From contig CATOJY010000002.1 of NCBI GenBank assembly GCA_951800685.1, forward strand, positions 62,001 through 126,000: a stretch of 64,000 nucleotides of DNA, read 5' to 3'. The DNA comes from an uncultured Lachnospiraceae bacterium (GTDB lineage: Bacteria > Bacillota > Clostridia > Lachnospirales > Lachnospiraceae). Numbering within the stretch: the first letter of the stretch is position 1; every line of letters begins with the position of its first letter. A program made the translations under genes and the position numbers. Below the pieces are notes generated by a model. It was not told where the DNA came from, made no database searches, and worked only from the letters and a program-made list of their open reading frames with translations. Below are positions 9,579 through 18,317 of this stretch, piece after piece.

Positions 9579-10331
9579 ATGAAGGATAAGAATAGATTAC
9601 ATCTGCCGAAGGTCACACTGGCGGCGATGACCAGCGTAGATCTTTATGAGACAATCAAGGCGATGGAATATAGTATGCGGCAGATTGATTTCGGGGACGT
9701 GGTGTTGATTACCCACAGGAAGCCATTTATGCTGCCGAAGTCAATACGGTACTCTCATACGTCTAAGCTGGATAATATCGATAAATTCAATTATAAGATG
9801 GTCTATGAATTAGGGGAGCACATTCATACGGATTATATGCTGCTCGTCCATGCGGATGGGTTCGTTGTGCACCCGGAGAGCTGGCGGAAGGAATTTCTGG
9901 ATTACGACTATATCGGTTCCCCCTGGCCGCTTCCTGAAAATGACTATGCTTACCGCGATGCAAAAGGGCAGATCTGCCGGGTGGGGAATAGCGTTTCCAT
10001 CCGCAGTAAGCGGCTGTTGGATTTTCCAAAGCAGGCCGGGCTAAAGTGGGAGAAGATGGAGGACGGCAATTACAATGAAGATACCTTCCTGTGCTGTAAG
10101 TATAAAAATGTGATTGAGGATGCGGGCATGAGATTTGCGCCCATCGAGGTGGCGAAGTATTTTGGGCATGAGCATATGATCGAAGAGATCCGGGATGTGG
10201 AAGCGCCATTTCTTTTCCATAAATGGCGGGGAAGGAATGCACAGTATCCGAGATTTGTAAATCCCTGGAAGGCCAGATGGCGGAAGATAAGGGATATAGT
10301 AAGGCCGCTGCTATTCTGGCGGAAACGTTGA
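9579..10331 (+). CDS. DUF5672 family putative glycosyltransferase
   Basis: A 250-residue soluble protein that fits DUF5672, a GT-A-like family common in glycan loci. Visible landmarks are VHADGFVVHP (90-99), in the place where these proteins carry their acidic nucleotide-sugar site; IGSPWP (112-117); VGNSVSIRS (135-143), the counterpart of the GNGGFSLRS loop; and EDTFLC (167-172). Catalytic activity has not to my knowledge been settled for this family, so the GT role is inferred from the fold and the context. The next gene begins 29 bases downstream. The start ATG at 9579 follows GGATAAGAAGG. Confidence 0.75.
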   Translation: MKDKNRLHLPKVTLAAMTSVDLYETIKAMEYSMRQIDFGDVVLITHRKPFMLPKSIRYSHTSKLDNIDKFNYKMVYELGEHIHTDYMLLVHADGFVVHPESWRKEFLDYDYIGSPWPLPENDYAYRDAKGQICRVGNSVSIRSKRLLDFPKQAGLKWEKMEDGNYNEDTFLCCKYKNVIEDAGMRFAPIEVAKYFGHEHMIEEIRDVEAPFLFHKWRGRNAQYPRFVNPWKARWRKIRDIVRPLLFWRKR

Positions 10332-10360
10332 AGATTGGAAAGAACAGGAATGAGACAGAA

Positions 10361-11302
10361 ATGATTTATGATTGTATCCCCTTTTTTAATGAACTGGATA
10401 TTTTAAAACTGAGAATGCAGATCATGTCGCCTTATGTAGATAAGTTTGTGCTGGAAGAGTCCACAGTGACTTTTTCCGGGGAGCCTAAGGAGATGACTTT
10501 CGCCAAAAATCGGCAGATGTTTGCAGAATTCGAGGATAAAATCATCTATGTGGCAGTGGAGGATTCCCCTATGAGCGGCGTGACCACCCACGAGAGGGAC
10601 AAGTACCAGAAGAACCAGTTAATCCGGGGAATGAAAGACTGTAGGCCAGATGATATCGTTATTTTCAGCGATGTGGATGAAATTCCCAATCCGGTAACAC
10701 TGCAAAAGATTCTGGATGGATTTGAACCAGGGAAGATTTATCATCTGGCCCAGCGGATGTTCTATTGTTTTCTGAATATGGAAGAGATTTCAGGGAATCT
10801 GCTTTCTATCACCGGAGAGTTTCCCGGTGTAGAGCAGAAACAGTGGCTGGGTACGAAAATCTGCAGTTTCGGCAATCTGCCGCCGGAAGGGATTGTTTTT
10901 CTGCGGGAAGTATCTGTAAGAGATCCCCGTAGTGTACGGGTGAAGGACGGAGGCTGGCATTTCGGTTATATGGGCGGGGATTGCGAGAGAGATGTGGCGA
11001 AGCGGATCGGCGTGAAAGTACAGGCGGCGGCCCATCAGGAATACAACAAATCCCGCTATTTGAATGAGGCGGTGGATAGGCTTCTGTGCGGTGAGGATAT
11101 TTTCGGCCGTAACGCCAGGTTTGTGCGGGTACCCATCGACGAGAGTTATCCAGAGTATCTGCGGAAACATCAGGAAGAATATGCTTTTTTGATTGCACCC
11201 AAAGTGAGCAGGGCGGGGATTGCGTGGAAGAGGATGCGATTGGCGGGAATGCAGTGGCTGCGCAAGATACACGGGGCAGTACGGCGTATAATGCACAGAT
11301 AA
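10361..11302 (+). CDS. GT17-like N-acetylglucosaminyltransferase
   Basis: A 313-residue protein matching glycosyltransferase family 17 (PF04724), named for eukaryotic bisecting GlcNAc-transferase III. IYDCIPFFNELDILKLR at the N-terminus, ESTVTFSG, FAKNR, and the acidic metal site FSDVDEIP (102-109) are all typical. The frame runs upstream over the end of the DUF5672 gene, but the ATG at 10361 is preferred: it has AGGAA ten bases upstream and the family begins exactly at this point. Bacterial members occur in surface-polysaccharide loci; donor specificity (GlcNAc or other) is not established from sequence. Cytoplasmic and soluble, with a basic C-terminal helix. Confidence 0.83.
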   Translation: MIYDCIPFFNELDILKLRMQIMSPYVDKFVLEESTVTFSGEPKEMTFAKNRQMFAEFEDKIIYVAVEDSPMSGVTTHERDKYQKNQLIRGMKDCRPDDIVIFSDVDEIPNPVTLQKILDGFEPGKIYHLAQRMFYCFLNMEEISGNLLSITGEFPGVEQKQWLGTKICSFGNLPPEGIVFLREVSVRDPRSVRVKDGGWHFGYMGGDCERDVAKRIGVKVQAAAHQEYNKSRYLNEAVDRLLCGEDIFGRNARFVRVPIDESYPEYLRKHQEEYAFLIAPKVSRAGIAWKRMRLAGMQWLRKIHGAVRRIMHR

Positions 11303-11381
11303 TCCAGGCAGACTGGATGCGCATAGCAGGGAGGCTGCAGACAAAACGGTTGCAAAAGTGGCGGAAAGGAAGAATGTTTTC

Positions 11382-12608
11382 ATGGAATTATACCATAAGA
11401 TCAGGAAAAGCAGACTGCCATGGTATCTCTTCTATATTGGATTGACCATGGAGCTGATCATTGTGATCATCGATAAGAGTAACTATACCAATCCGATCGA
11501 AGGACGTCTGTTTCAGGTCACTTTTCTGTTCTTTTTTCTGAAATTGCTTCTGACAGCCTATACAAGAAAGGAATGGGGGGTCATTCTGCTCCTGGAGCTG
11601 ATCGCAGTGGTGTCTTACCGGGTAACAGGAGGAAATGACCTGATCCGGCTGGTCACTTTTGTGGCGGCGTGCAAAGAGATTCCTTTGAAAGAGATGCTCC
11701 GTTATGCTTTCTATATGACGCTGGTGGGCTGTACTGTGATCGTGTTGCTGTCTGTATCGGGACTTTACGGTGAGATCAGCCTGACGCAGGCGTTTGGGCG
11801 TGAATCTGCGGAGACGACGCTCTATATTGGAGTAGAGCCGTCGGAAGAGACAAGATATACGCTTGGTATGGGGCATCCGAATGCACTTGCCTGCATGTTC
11901 CTGATGTTGGTGGCAATGGGAACCTATGTCTATTTTGATAAGATGAAATGGTACAGTTATTTGTTTCTGATGCTGCTAAATGCAGGAGTCTACAAGCTGG
12001 CTGGGTCTAAGACAAGTATGCTGATTACAACAGCGTTTCTTGTGGGAGCCTGTGCGATGCGCTATTGTGGATTTCTACGAAAGAGTATGGTTACATATCT
12101 GTGCGGTCTGCTGGTGTTTACGTTCTGTGTTGGGTTCTCTGTGGACGCCGCGGTGTGTGCACAGAGGGTGCGGGAAGCGCAGTGGAACGAATTCTTCTAT
12201 CTGAATCCGTATGATAACCAACATATCGTGATGCTGGGCAGGATTGACCAGCAGATTAGCGGCAGGATTAAGTCTTTGACGGAAACAGAGCGCAAGGACG
12301 GCATGATCCAGACATGGTCGCTCTTTTCAGAACCGGAAAACAGAAAACATTATTTTGACATGGGCTGGGTGAAGCTGTTCTACCGTTATGGGATTTTGCC
12401 AGGGATTCTGTATGTTCTGGCACAGCTTGTCTTGTTGTGGCAGATCTATAAGCGCAGGGATGCCTGCGGGCTGGTGGTGTTTGTTGTGATGGCGGTCTAT
12501 ACGGTGGTGGAAGCGCATCTGATCTCGGTATATATCGGGAGGAATTTTCTGCTTATGATGATGGGGAGCTATCTTCTACCTGTGCCAAAACTTGATAAAA
12601 AGACGTAA
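11382..12608 (+). CDS. O-antigen ligase/polymerase-like membrane protein (Wzy-like), copy 1
   Basis: A 408-residue polytopic protein with around ten spans and one larger outside loop (about 255-310). GMGHPNALA at 162-170 matches the HPN motif that opens the key span in many Gram-positive Wzy-like polymerases. It shares spacing and phrases with the protein starting at 22345 (AYTRKEW against PYTKRQW, then a leucine-rich span), so the two are paralogs. Wzy proteins link flipped repeat units on the outer face. An in-frame GTG at 11358 exists, but GGAAAGGAAG lies between it and the ATG at 11382, which is therefore taken as the start. The next gene begins 46 bases after the stop. Confidence 0.82.
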   Translation: MELYHKIRKSRLPWYLFYIGLTMELIIVIIDKSNYTNPIEGRLFQVTFLFFFLKLLLTAYTRKEWGVILLLELIAVVSYRVTGGNDLIRLVTFVAACKEIPLKEMLRYAFYMTLVGCTVIVLLSVSGLYGEISLTQAFGRESAETTLYIGVEPSEETRYTLGMGHPNALACMFLMLVAMGTYVYFDKMKWYSYLFLMLLNAGVYKLAGSKTSMLITTAFLVGACAMRYCGFLRKSMVTYLCGLLVFTFCVGFSVDAAVCAQRVREAQWNEFFYLNPYDNQHIVMLGRIDQQISGRIKSLTETERKDGMIQTWSLFSEPENRKHYFDMGWVKLFYRYGILPGILYVLAQLVLLWQIYKRRDACGLVVFVVMAVYTVVEAHLISVYIGRNFLLMMMGSYLLPVPKLDKKT

Positions 12609-12654
12609 AAGTGCTATTCTAAAACGATATATTATAGGAAGGTACACTGTTGGT

Positions 12655-14067
12655 ATGAACCAGAAAAAGAAGATTATAGAGAGCTATTGTCTGCTATTTA
12701 CAGATTTGTTGAGCATTACAACGGCATATATTCTGGCAATTTTGCTGCGCTATCAGAAATTCAGGAGGGTCATGGAACCGGAACTGCATTTTCTGGGGTG
12801 TGTCTGCTTTCTATTGTTTTGTGTGATCTACAGCTTTCTGTTGGACTGGAACCGGGAATTTCTGCTGCGAGGTATTTTTGTAGAGTTTATCGCAGTGTTG
12901 AAATTTAATATTTTTATGGTGCTCTCCCTGCAGTGCTTTCTGTTTATGATACAGAGGAGTTTTGACTTTTCCAGGCTGGTCATGGGCTATTTCTTTGTCT
13001 TCGATGTGGTGATTGTGTGGCTGGTTCGTCTTTTGATGAAAAAGATCCTGCGTGCTTATTTCACTTCGCAGTCCAATGTCGTCAAGATCATGGTAATTAC
13101 AAAGGACGGGACGCTAAGGAAGACGATTGACCAGTTGAAAGCATATATGGATATCGACTATGAGATCGTGGCGCTTGCCTGCGTGGATAAAGACAGGAAA
13201 GGCGAAGTGATCGAGGGGGTAGAGGTGACGGCGGACGGCAAAGATGTGCTGGAAGCAGCCAGGCAGATGCCGCTTGACGAGGTATTTATCAATCTGCCGG
13301 AGGAAGATAAGCGCTATGTGAAACACATCATCTATGATCTGGAATCCATGGGGATTGCCTGTCATTACAATATAGATGTGATCGAAGGGCCGCAGAAGGA
13401 GATCCGCGTAGGTAGTTTTGCGGGATATACGGTGGTGACTTATTCGATTAATCATGTCGATTATAGACGGATGGCCATTAAGCGCCTGATCGATATTGCC
13501 GGTGGATTGGTTGGGCTGCTGATCACAGCGGTTGCTATGCCCTTCGTTGCGCTGGCGATCCGTATCGACTCGCCAGGGCCAATCCTGTTTGCACAGACCA
13601 GGATCGGGAAAAACGGACGGCGTTTTAAAATCTATAAATTCCGGTCGATGTATTTGGACGCGGAAGAAAGAAGGAAAGAACTGGAGGCGCAGAACGAAAT
13701 ACAGGGGTTGATGTTCAAGATGGAGAATGACCCGCGGATCACGAAGGTGGGGAAGTTTATCCGTAAGACAAGCATCGATGAGCTGCCGCAGTTCTTTAAT
13801 ATCCTTAAGGGTGATATGAGCCTGGTGGGAACAAGACCGCCCACAGAGGATGAGTTTGAACAGTACAATTCCCATTACAGAAGACGGATCAGCATGACGC
13901 CGGGACTCACCGGGCTGTGGCAGATCAGCGGCCGCAGTGAGATCGTGGATTTTGATGAGGTGGTCAAGCTGGACCTGGAATATATTGATAACTGGTCTCT
14001 GGGGCTTGATATCAAGATTCTCTTTCAGACAGTGTGGGTGGTGTTGACCGGGAAAGGCTCGAAATAA
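12655..14067 (+). CDS. initiating polyprenyl-phosphate sugar phosphotransferase (WcaJ/CpsE type)
   Basis: A 470-residue polyisoprenyl-phosphate hexose-1-phosphate transferase, the enzyme that starts repeat-unit synthesis on undecaprenyl phosphate. Four hydrophobic spans occur within the first 130 residues, followed by a Rossmann-like CoA-binding-type domain (about 140-270), a fifth hydrophobic hairpin (near 285-310) and the catalytic C-terminus. That part shows KFRSM (about 328-332), DELPQFFNILKGDMSLVGTRP and the TPGLTGLWQISGR block, all diagnostic of PF02397. The start ATG 12655 has GGAAGG upstream; the in-frame TTG at 12592 overlaps the previous gene. The hexose (Glc, Gal or a modified amino sugar) cannot be assigned. 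It is the only initiating enzyme in the window. Confidence 0.95.
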   Translation: MNQKKKIIESYCLLFTDLLSITTAYILAILLRYQKFRRVMEPELHFLGCVCFLLFCVIYSFLLDWNREFLLRGIFVEFIAVLKFNIFMVLSLQCFLFMIQRSFDFSRLVMGYFFVFDVVIVWLVRLLMKKILRAYFTSQSNVVKIMVITKDGTLRKTIDQLKAYMDIDYEIVALACVDKDRKGEVIEGVEVTADGKDVLEAARQMPLDEVFINLPEEDKRYVKHIIYDLESMGIACHYNIDVIEGPQKEIRVGSFAGYTVVTYSINHVDYRRMAIKRLIDIAGGLVGLLITAVAMPFVALAIRIDSPGPILFAQTRIGKNGRRFKIYKFRSMYLDAEERRKELEAQNEIQGLMFKMENDPRITKVGKFIRKTSIDELPQFFNILKGDMSLVGTRPPTEDEFEQYNSHYRRRISMTPGLTGLWQISGRSEIVDFDEVVKLDLEYIDNWSLGLDIKILFQTVWVVLTGKGSK

Positions 14068-15128
14068 TGGGAAAAGAAAGATGGAAGGTTTTGATGGTCG
14101 GCCCAGACAGGAGCGTTCATGGCGGTATTTCAGGTGTAGTCAACAATTACTATGACGCGGGCTTAGACCAGCTGATTGATCTGTATTATATCGGCACAAT
14201 GGTGGAAGGCTCTAAGATAAGGAAGCTGCTTGTGGCGGGGAAAGCTTACGTGCATTTTCTGGGGAAACTTCCTCATTATGAGATTGTGCATGTCAATGTG
14301 GCGTCGGATTTAAGCTATTATCGGAAGTCCTTCTTTATCCGCACGGCGAAAGCCTGTCGGAAGAGGATAGTCATTCACCAGCATGGTGGAAATTTTCCAG
14401 AGTTCTATGGAAAGGAATTAGACGGCAGAGGCAGACGGAGCGTACAGAAGGTGCTCTCTATGGGAGATGCCTTTCTGGTGCTCGGAACAGCGTGGAAAGA
14501 TTTCTTTGGAGAGATCATTGGACGGGATAGGATCACAGTACTCCCGGATGCGATTCAGATTCCGTGCAGGGAAGAGAAGCAGTACGGCGTTCATAAGATT
14601 CTTTTTCTAGGAAGGTTATGCAGGGCGAAAGGGATTGGTGAACTGCTTGCAGTGATGCCAAAACTTAAGGAGAGATTTCCTGGGGTACATCTGTATCTGG
14701 CAGGAGTCTGGGAGGATGAGAAACTGCGGGCGCAGGCATATATGCTGGAAGACTGTGTTACAGATTTGGGATGGATCAGCGGAGAGAGGAAGAAGGCATA
14801 TCTGGGAATGTGTGACATTTTTGTGATGCCATCTTACTTTGAGGGGCAGTCAGTCTCTATTCTGGAAGCTATGGCGGCGGCCTGCGGTATTGTGGCTTCC
14901 AGAACAGGAGGCATTCCAGATATGATTGTGGAAGAGGAGACAGGTCTTTTAGCGAAGCCGCAGGATGCACAGTCGCTTGCAGAAGGGCTTATGAGACTTC
15001 TGGAGGATGACGGGTTGTGCCGCAGGATGGGAGAGAATGCCCGCAGGAAGGTGGAGAGGGAGTTCTCCATGGAGAAGAATATCAGGCAGCTTTTGGATAT
15101 CTATGCGGAGGTCAGCCTGCAGAAATGA
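14067..15128 (+). CDS. glycosyltransferase family 4
   Basis: A 353-residue GT-B enzyme. VLMVGPDRSVHGGISGVV (8-25) is the N-terminal glycine-rich loop; the C-terminal domain has FLGRLCRAKGI and the retaining E-x7-E motif EGQSVSILE (259-267) followed by TGGIPDM. The ATG at 14067 shares its first base with the stop codon of the phosphotransferase (TAATG), indicating translational coupling, so this is likely an early transferase adding to the lipid-linked first sugar. That order is inferred from position, not proven. No membrane segment is visible. Confidence 0.92.
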   Translation: MGKERWKVLMVGPDRSVHGGISGVVNNYYDAGLDQLIDLYYIGTMVEGSKIRKLLVAGKAYVHFLGKLPHYEIVHVNVASDLSYYRKSFFIRTAKACRKRIVIHQHGGNFPEFYGKELDGRGRRSVQKVLSMGDAFLVLGTAWKDFFGEIIGRDRITVLPDAIQIPCREEKQYGVHKILFLGRLCRAKGIGELLAVMPKLKERFPGVHLYLAGVWEDEKLRAQAYMLEDCVTDLGWISGERKKAYLGMCDIFVMPSYFEGQSVSILEAMAAACGIVASRTGGIPDMIVEEETGLLAKPQDAQSLAEGLMRLLEDDGLCRRMGENARRKVEREFSMEKNIRQLLDIYAEVSLQK

Positions 15129-15136
15129 GGAAAACC

Positions 15137-16249
15137 ATGGACAAAGAGATGCCTCTGATCAGTGTGATCGTTCCGGTCTATAACGGACAGGCATATTTGA
15201 GGAACTGTGTGGAAAGTATTGTGACGCAGACTTACAGGAATCTGGAGATTATCATCGTCAATGACGGCTCCACGGATCAGACCGGCAGGGTGTGTGGGGA
15301 GTTGACGGAAACATATGACAATGTATGTGTACTGACGATGCAGGATGAAGGAGTGTCGGCGGCGAGAAACAGAGGCATGGATGCGGCATCGGGGGAGTTT
15401 ATTACGTTCGTAGATGCGGATGACAGGCTGCTGCCGGAGATGATACAGAGACTATATGCATGTATGGTCAAGACGGGCAGTGATGTAACTGGCTGCCGGT
15501 TTTTCTGTTGGAGATCTGAGGAGGAATGGCAGCAGGTACAGGATGGACATACGGAATCTGCGGCATCTGCCGCAGCAGAAGGGAGCGGGCAGGATTCCGT
15601 GTCGGATGGGCGTGGTATGGAAGACGCCGCCGAAATTTACACACCGCACAGCTATCTGAAAGAGGCCATTCTATGCGGCAACAGCCGGTGCTGGAGTAAG
15701 CTCTACCGCAGGGAAGTAATAGAGAAAGTGCGGTTTCAGGAAAATCTGACGATCGGGGAGGACATGCTGTTTCTAGTCAGCCTGCTTGCGTCCGCAGGAC
15801 AGCTGGCGGAGACGGCGTATGCTGGTTATGGTTATTTCCAGAATCCTGCTGGGGCGATCAACCGGAAATTTACGCCCCGGTATATGGACCAGATCACCTG
15901 TTGGCAGATGGCAAGACAGAAAGTCAGGGCGATGGATCCGGCGATGGATGCGCAGGTTACAGCTCTCCTGCTGACAGGAATTATGTTGACAGCCGGAAAA
16001 CTTGCCGGATTAAGGGCGCAGGAGAGGCATGACAATAGAGAATATATAAGAAACTGCCACGAGAGCCTGAAAGAAGCATTGCTTGTTTCTGGGGCGTTTG
16101 GCAGATTATCAGTGGGATACCGGGTTAAGGTGGCAGTGTTCTATTGCTGCCCGGCAGGCTATCTGTGGCTGTACCATCTGCAAAGCGGCGCCCGGCGTCG
16201 TAGAAAGTATGAGGCGTTGACGGATCGTAATCATGATTCTGCCAGGTAA
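15137..16249 (+). CDS. glycosyltransferase family 2
   Basis: A 370-residue GT-A protein: SVIVPVYN at the start, NDGSTD and DADD as nucleotide-sugar and metal motifs, and IGEDMLF as the acceptor-side acidic motif. An unusual low-complexity insertion rich in Ala, Ser, Gly and Asp lies just after the first half (about bases 15540-15640), between CRFFCWR and YTPHSYL, and is absent from the other GT2 genes here. GAGGA at 15127-15131 favours ATG 15137; ATG 15125, which overlaps the previous stop as ATGA, is the alternative. Either way it is coupled to the GT4 gene upstream. Donor unknown. Confidence 0.88.
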   Translation: MDKEMPLISVIVPVYNGQAYLRNCVESIVTQTYRNLEIIIVNDGSTDQTGRVCGELTETYDNVCVLTMQDEGVSAARNRGMDAASGEFITFVDADDRLLPEMIQRLYACMVKTGSDVTGCRFFCWRSEEEWQQVQDGHTESAASAAAEGSGQDSVSDGRGMEDAAEIYTPHSYLKEAILCGNSRCWSKLYRREVIEKVRFQENLTIGEDMLFLVSLLASAGQLAETAYAGYGYFQNPAGAINRKFTPRYMDQITCWQMARQKVRAMDPAMDAQVTALLLTGIMLTAGKLAGLRAQERHDNREYIRNCHESLKEALLVSGAFGRLSVGYRVKVAVFYCCPAGYLWLYHLQSGARRRRKYEALTDRNHDSAR

Positions 16250-16293
16250 GGCAGGCAGACTGTTGGCGGATACGATGGAGAAGGAGAAAGCAT

Positions 16294-17220
16294 ATGGTAA
16301 TCGTCAAGGCGATGGGCGGGCTGGGTAACCAGCTGCAACAGTATGCATTATATAGAAAAATACAGGCGATCGGCAAAGAGGCGAGACTGGACATATCCTG
16401 GTTTCATGACAAAACACTGCAGGCCAATATTCCGGCGGGAAGAGCGTTGGAATTGGATTATTTGGATCTGCCGCCGTACCAGGCGGCATCCGGGGAGGAA
16501 GTGCGTAGCATTCTCGGCAGGATGTGGGAGGAGCCGGAAAGCGTTGTCGGTAAGATCAGAAGGAAGCTATATCCGGCATCGTCTCCTTTTTTTGTGGAGT
16601 CGGATTTGTACCATGAACAGATTTTTTCCATGGAAGGGAAATACCTGGTGGGGTATTGGGCATGTGAGAAATATTATGCGGATATCCTGGAATGCCTGCG
16701 GACAGAGATCGCGTTTCCGCAATGTGCAGACAAGGAACTGCAGAAGAGGAATGATGATGCGGCGGCACAGATGGAAGAGACAGCGTCAGTCAGTGTGCAT
16801 ATCCGCCGGGGGGACTATCTGGATGAAATCAACCGGGAACTTTTCGGGGGGATCTGTACCGAGGCATATTATGACAGGGCCATCGCCTATGTGAAAGAGC
16901 GGGTCCCGGAAGCGAGATTCTATTTCTTTTCGGATGATGCTGCTTATGTGGAGGCGCATTATCAGGGGGAAGGGATGGAAGTCATTGATCTGAACCATGG
17001 GAAGAACAGTTTCTATGATATCATGCTGATGAGTCGTTGCAGACATAATATTTGCGCCAACAGTACGTTCAGCTTCTGGGGTGCCCGTCTCAATCCCCAT
17101 GATGATAAGATCATGATCCGCCCTTCTATCCATAAGAATACGCAGGTCTGTATACCAGAACAGATGCAGGCGTTATGGGATGGATGGGTGCTTGTCACGC
17201 CGCAGGGAGATGTGGTTTGA
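16294..17220 (+). CDS. GT11 alpha-1,2-fucosyltransferase-like, second copy
   Basis: A 308-residue protein starting VKAMGGLGNQLQQYALYRK. It has HIRRGDY near 169-175 and the C-terminal NSTFSFWGARL, so all three GT11 motifs are kept. It is clearly paralogous to the gene at 3842 but diverged (NSTFSFWG against NSSFSWWA), suggesting a different acceptor. GAGAAGGAGAAAG precedes the ATG. Cytoplasmic, soluble, GDP-fucose-type donor expected from the family. Neighbours on both sides are GT2 genes, giving a run of four transferases between 14067 and 18275. Confidence 0.9.
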   Translation: MVIVKAMGGLGNQLQQYALYRKIQAIGKEARLDISWFHDKTLQANIPAGRALELDYLDLPPYQAASGEEVRSILGRMWEEPESVVGKIRRKLYPASSPFFVESDLYHEQIFSMEGKYLVGYWACEKYYADILECLRTEIAFPQCADKELQKRNDDAAAQMEETASVSVHIRRGDYLDEINRELFGGICTEAYYDRAIAYVKERVPEARFYFFSDDAAYVEAHYQGEGMEVIDLNHGKNSFYDIMLMSRCRHNICANSTFSFWGARLNPHDDKIMIRPSIHKNTQVCIPEQMQALWDGWVLVTPQGDVV

Positions 17221-17246
17221 AAGAACAGATATAGGGAGGGCATCGT

Positions 17247-18275
17247 ATGCAGAAGCCGGGGTATAAGATTAGTGTGATCATTCCTGTTTACAATAAAAAA
17301 GACTATCTGGCGCAGTGTATTGACAGTGTCCTGACACAGACCTATGGGAATCTGGAACTACTGCTTGTGGATGATGGCTCTACGGATGGAAGCGGTGCGA
17401 TTTGTGACAGTTATGCAGTGAAAGATGCGCGTATCAGCGTGTTCCATCAGAAGAATGGCGGCCCAACGGCGGCGGTCATGACCGGCTTAAGGGAAGCGGC
17501 TGGAGATTACTATATGTTTATTGACAGCGATGATCATGTCAGCCAGGAGATGCTTGGGAAGATGGTACAGTGCCTGTCGGGGCAGAAGGGTGAGATTGTC
17601 TGCTGCAATCATGTGCTGGAGAAGCGCAAGGCGACCGTGCCTGTTATTATGCCGCTTCCGCCGGGGGTATATGAAGGGGAACGGCTGCAGAAAGAAGTCA
17701 AGGATAAGCTTCTGGGGCGTGAGAACAGGATCATTCCTATGTCCCGTTGTATGAAACTGTGTGAAAAGTCTGTCTTTGAAGGAAATGAGAAGTATTATGA
17801 TACGAAATTACGAATGGGTGATGACTTCAATCTGATCTATCCGGCGCTGCTTTCGGCAAGCCGGATCGTAATTATGGAGAAGGCGCTTTTCTACCACTAC
17901 CGCTATGTGGAGGACTCCATTGTCCATGGATATGATCCACAGAATGCGGAGAGTGTTGCCGGCTGGTACAGAGCGCTGTGCCGGATTGTCCATGATAAAA
18001 ATGTCCCAGAGGGAGAGAAGTGGCTTAACCGGGAATACTGTTATATGATGTTGTATGTCATGAAGAATGAGTTGAGAAATCCGGAGAAAAATTATATTGA
18101 GAAGATCCAGGGGATATTCTTAAAGCCGGAGGTGAGGGAGCGGATTGAGAGTACGCCGGTTTCCGTAAGCAGCCGTGCGAATGCCCTCCTGTATCTTGGG
18201 ATGCAGTATCCCAATACGATGCTGCTGTGGGTTCTGAGAGCGATCGTGAAACGGTATGATAAGCGTAAAAAGTGA
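17247..18275 (+). CDS. glycosyltransferase family 2
   Basis: A 342-residue GT-A enzyme. SVIIPVYNKKDYL, VDDGSTDGSG and the metal-binding IDSDDH motif (SDD rather than the commoner ADD) are in the first 95 residues. RMGDDFNL supplies the acceptor-side acidic pair. The middle and C-terminus are typical of capsule GT2 enzymes of about 340 residues. AGGGAGGG precedes the start. It lies 26 bases after the GT11 gene and 42 before the pyruvyltransferase. Donor and linkage are not predictable. Confidence 0.9.
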   Translation: MQKPGYKISVIIPVYNKKDYLAQCIDSVLTQTYGNLELLLVDDGSTDGSGAICDSYAVKDARISVFHQKNGGPTAAVMTGLREAAGDYYMFIDSDDHVSQEMLGKMVQCLSGQKGEIVCCNHVLEKRKATVPVIMPLPPGVYEGERLQKEVKDKLLGRENRIIPMSRCMKLCEKSVFEGNEKYYDTKLRMGDDFNLIYPALLSASRIVIMEKALFYHYRYVEDSIVHGYDPQNAESVAGWYRALCRIVHDKNVPEGEKWLNREYCYMMLYVMKNELRNPEKNYIEKIQGIFLKPEVRERIESTPVSVSSRANALLYLGMQYPNTMLLWVLRAIVKRYDKRKK

Positions 18276-18317
18276 TGGAGATTTGGAAACGGAACAGAAA
18301 GGATGAGGTTTCACGGA

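Noticed and set aside
13114-13875. Minus-strand frame of 253 codons inside the initiating phosphotransferase
   Set aside because: Fully antisense to a diagnostic catalytic domain; His/Gln-rich shadow translation.
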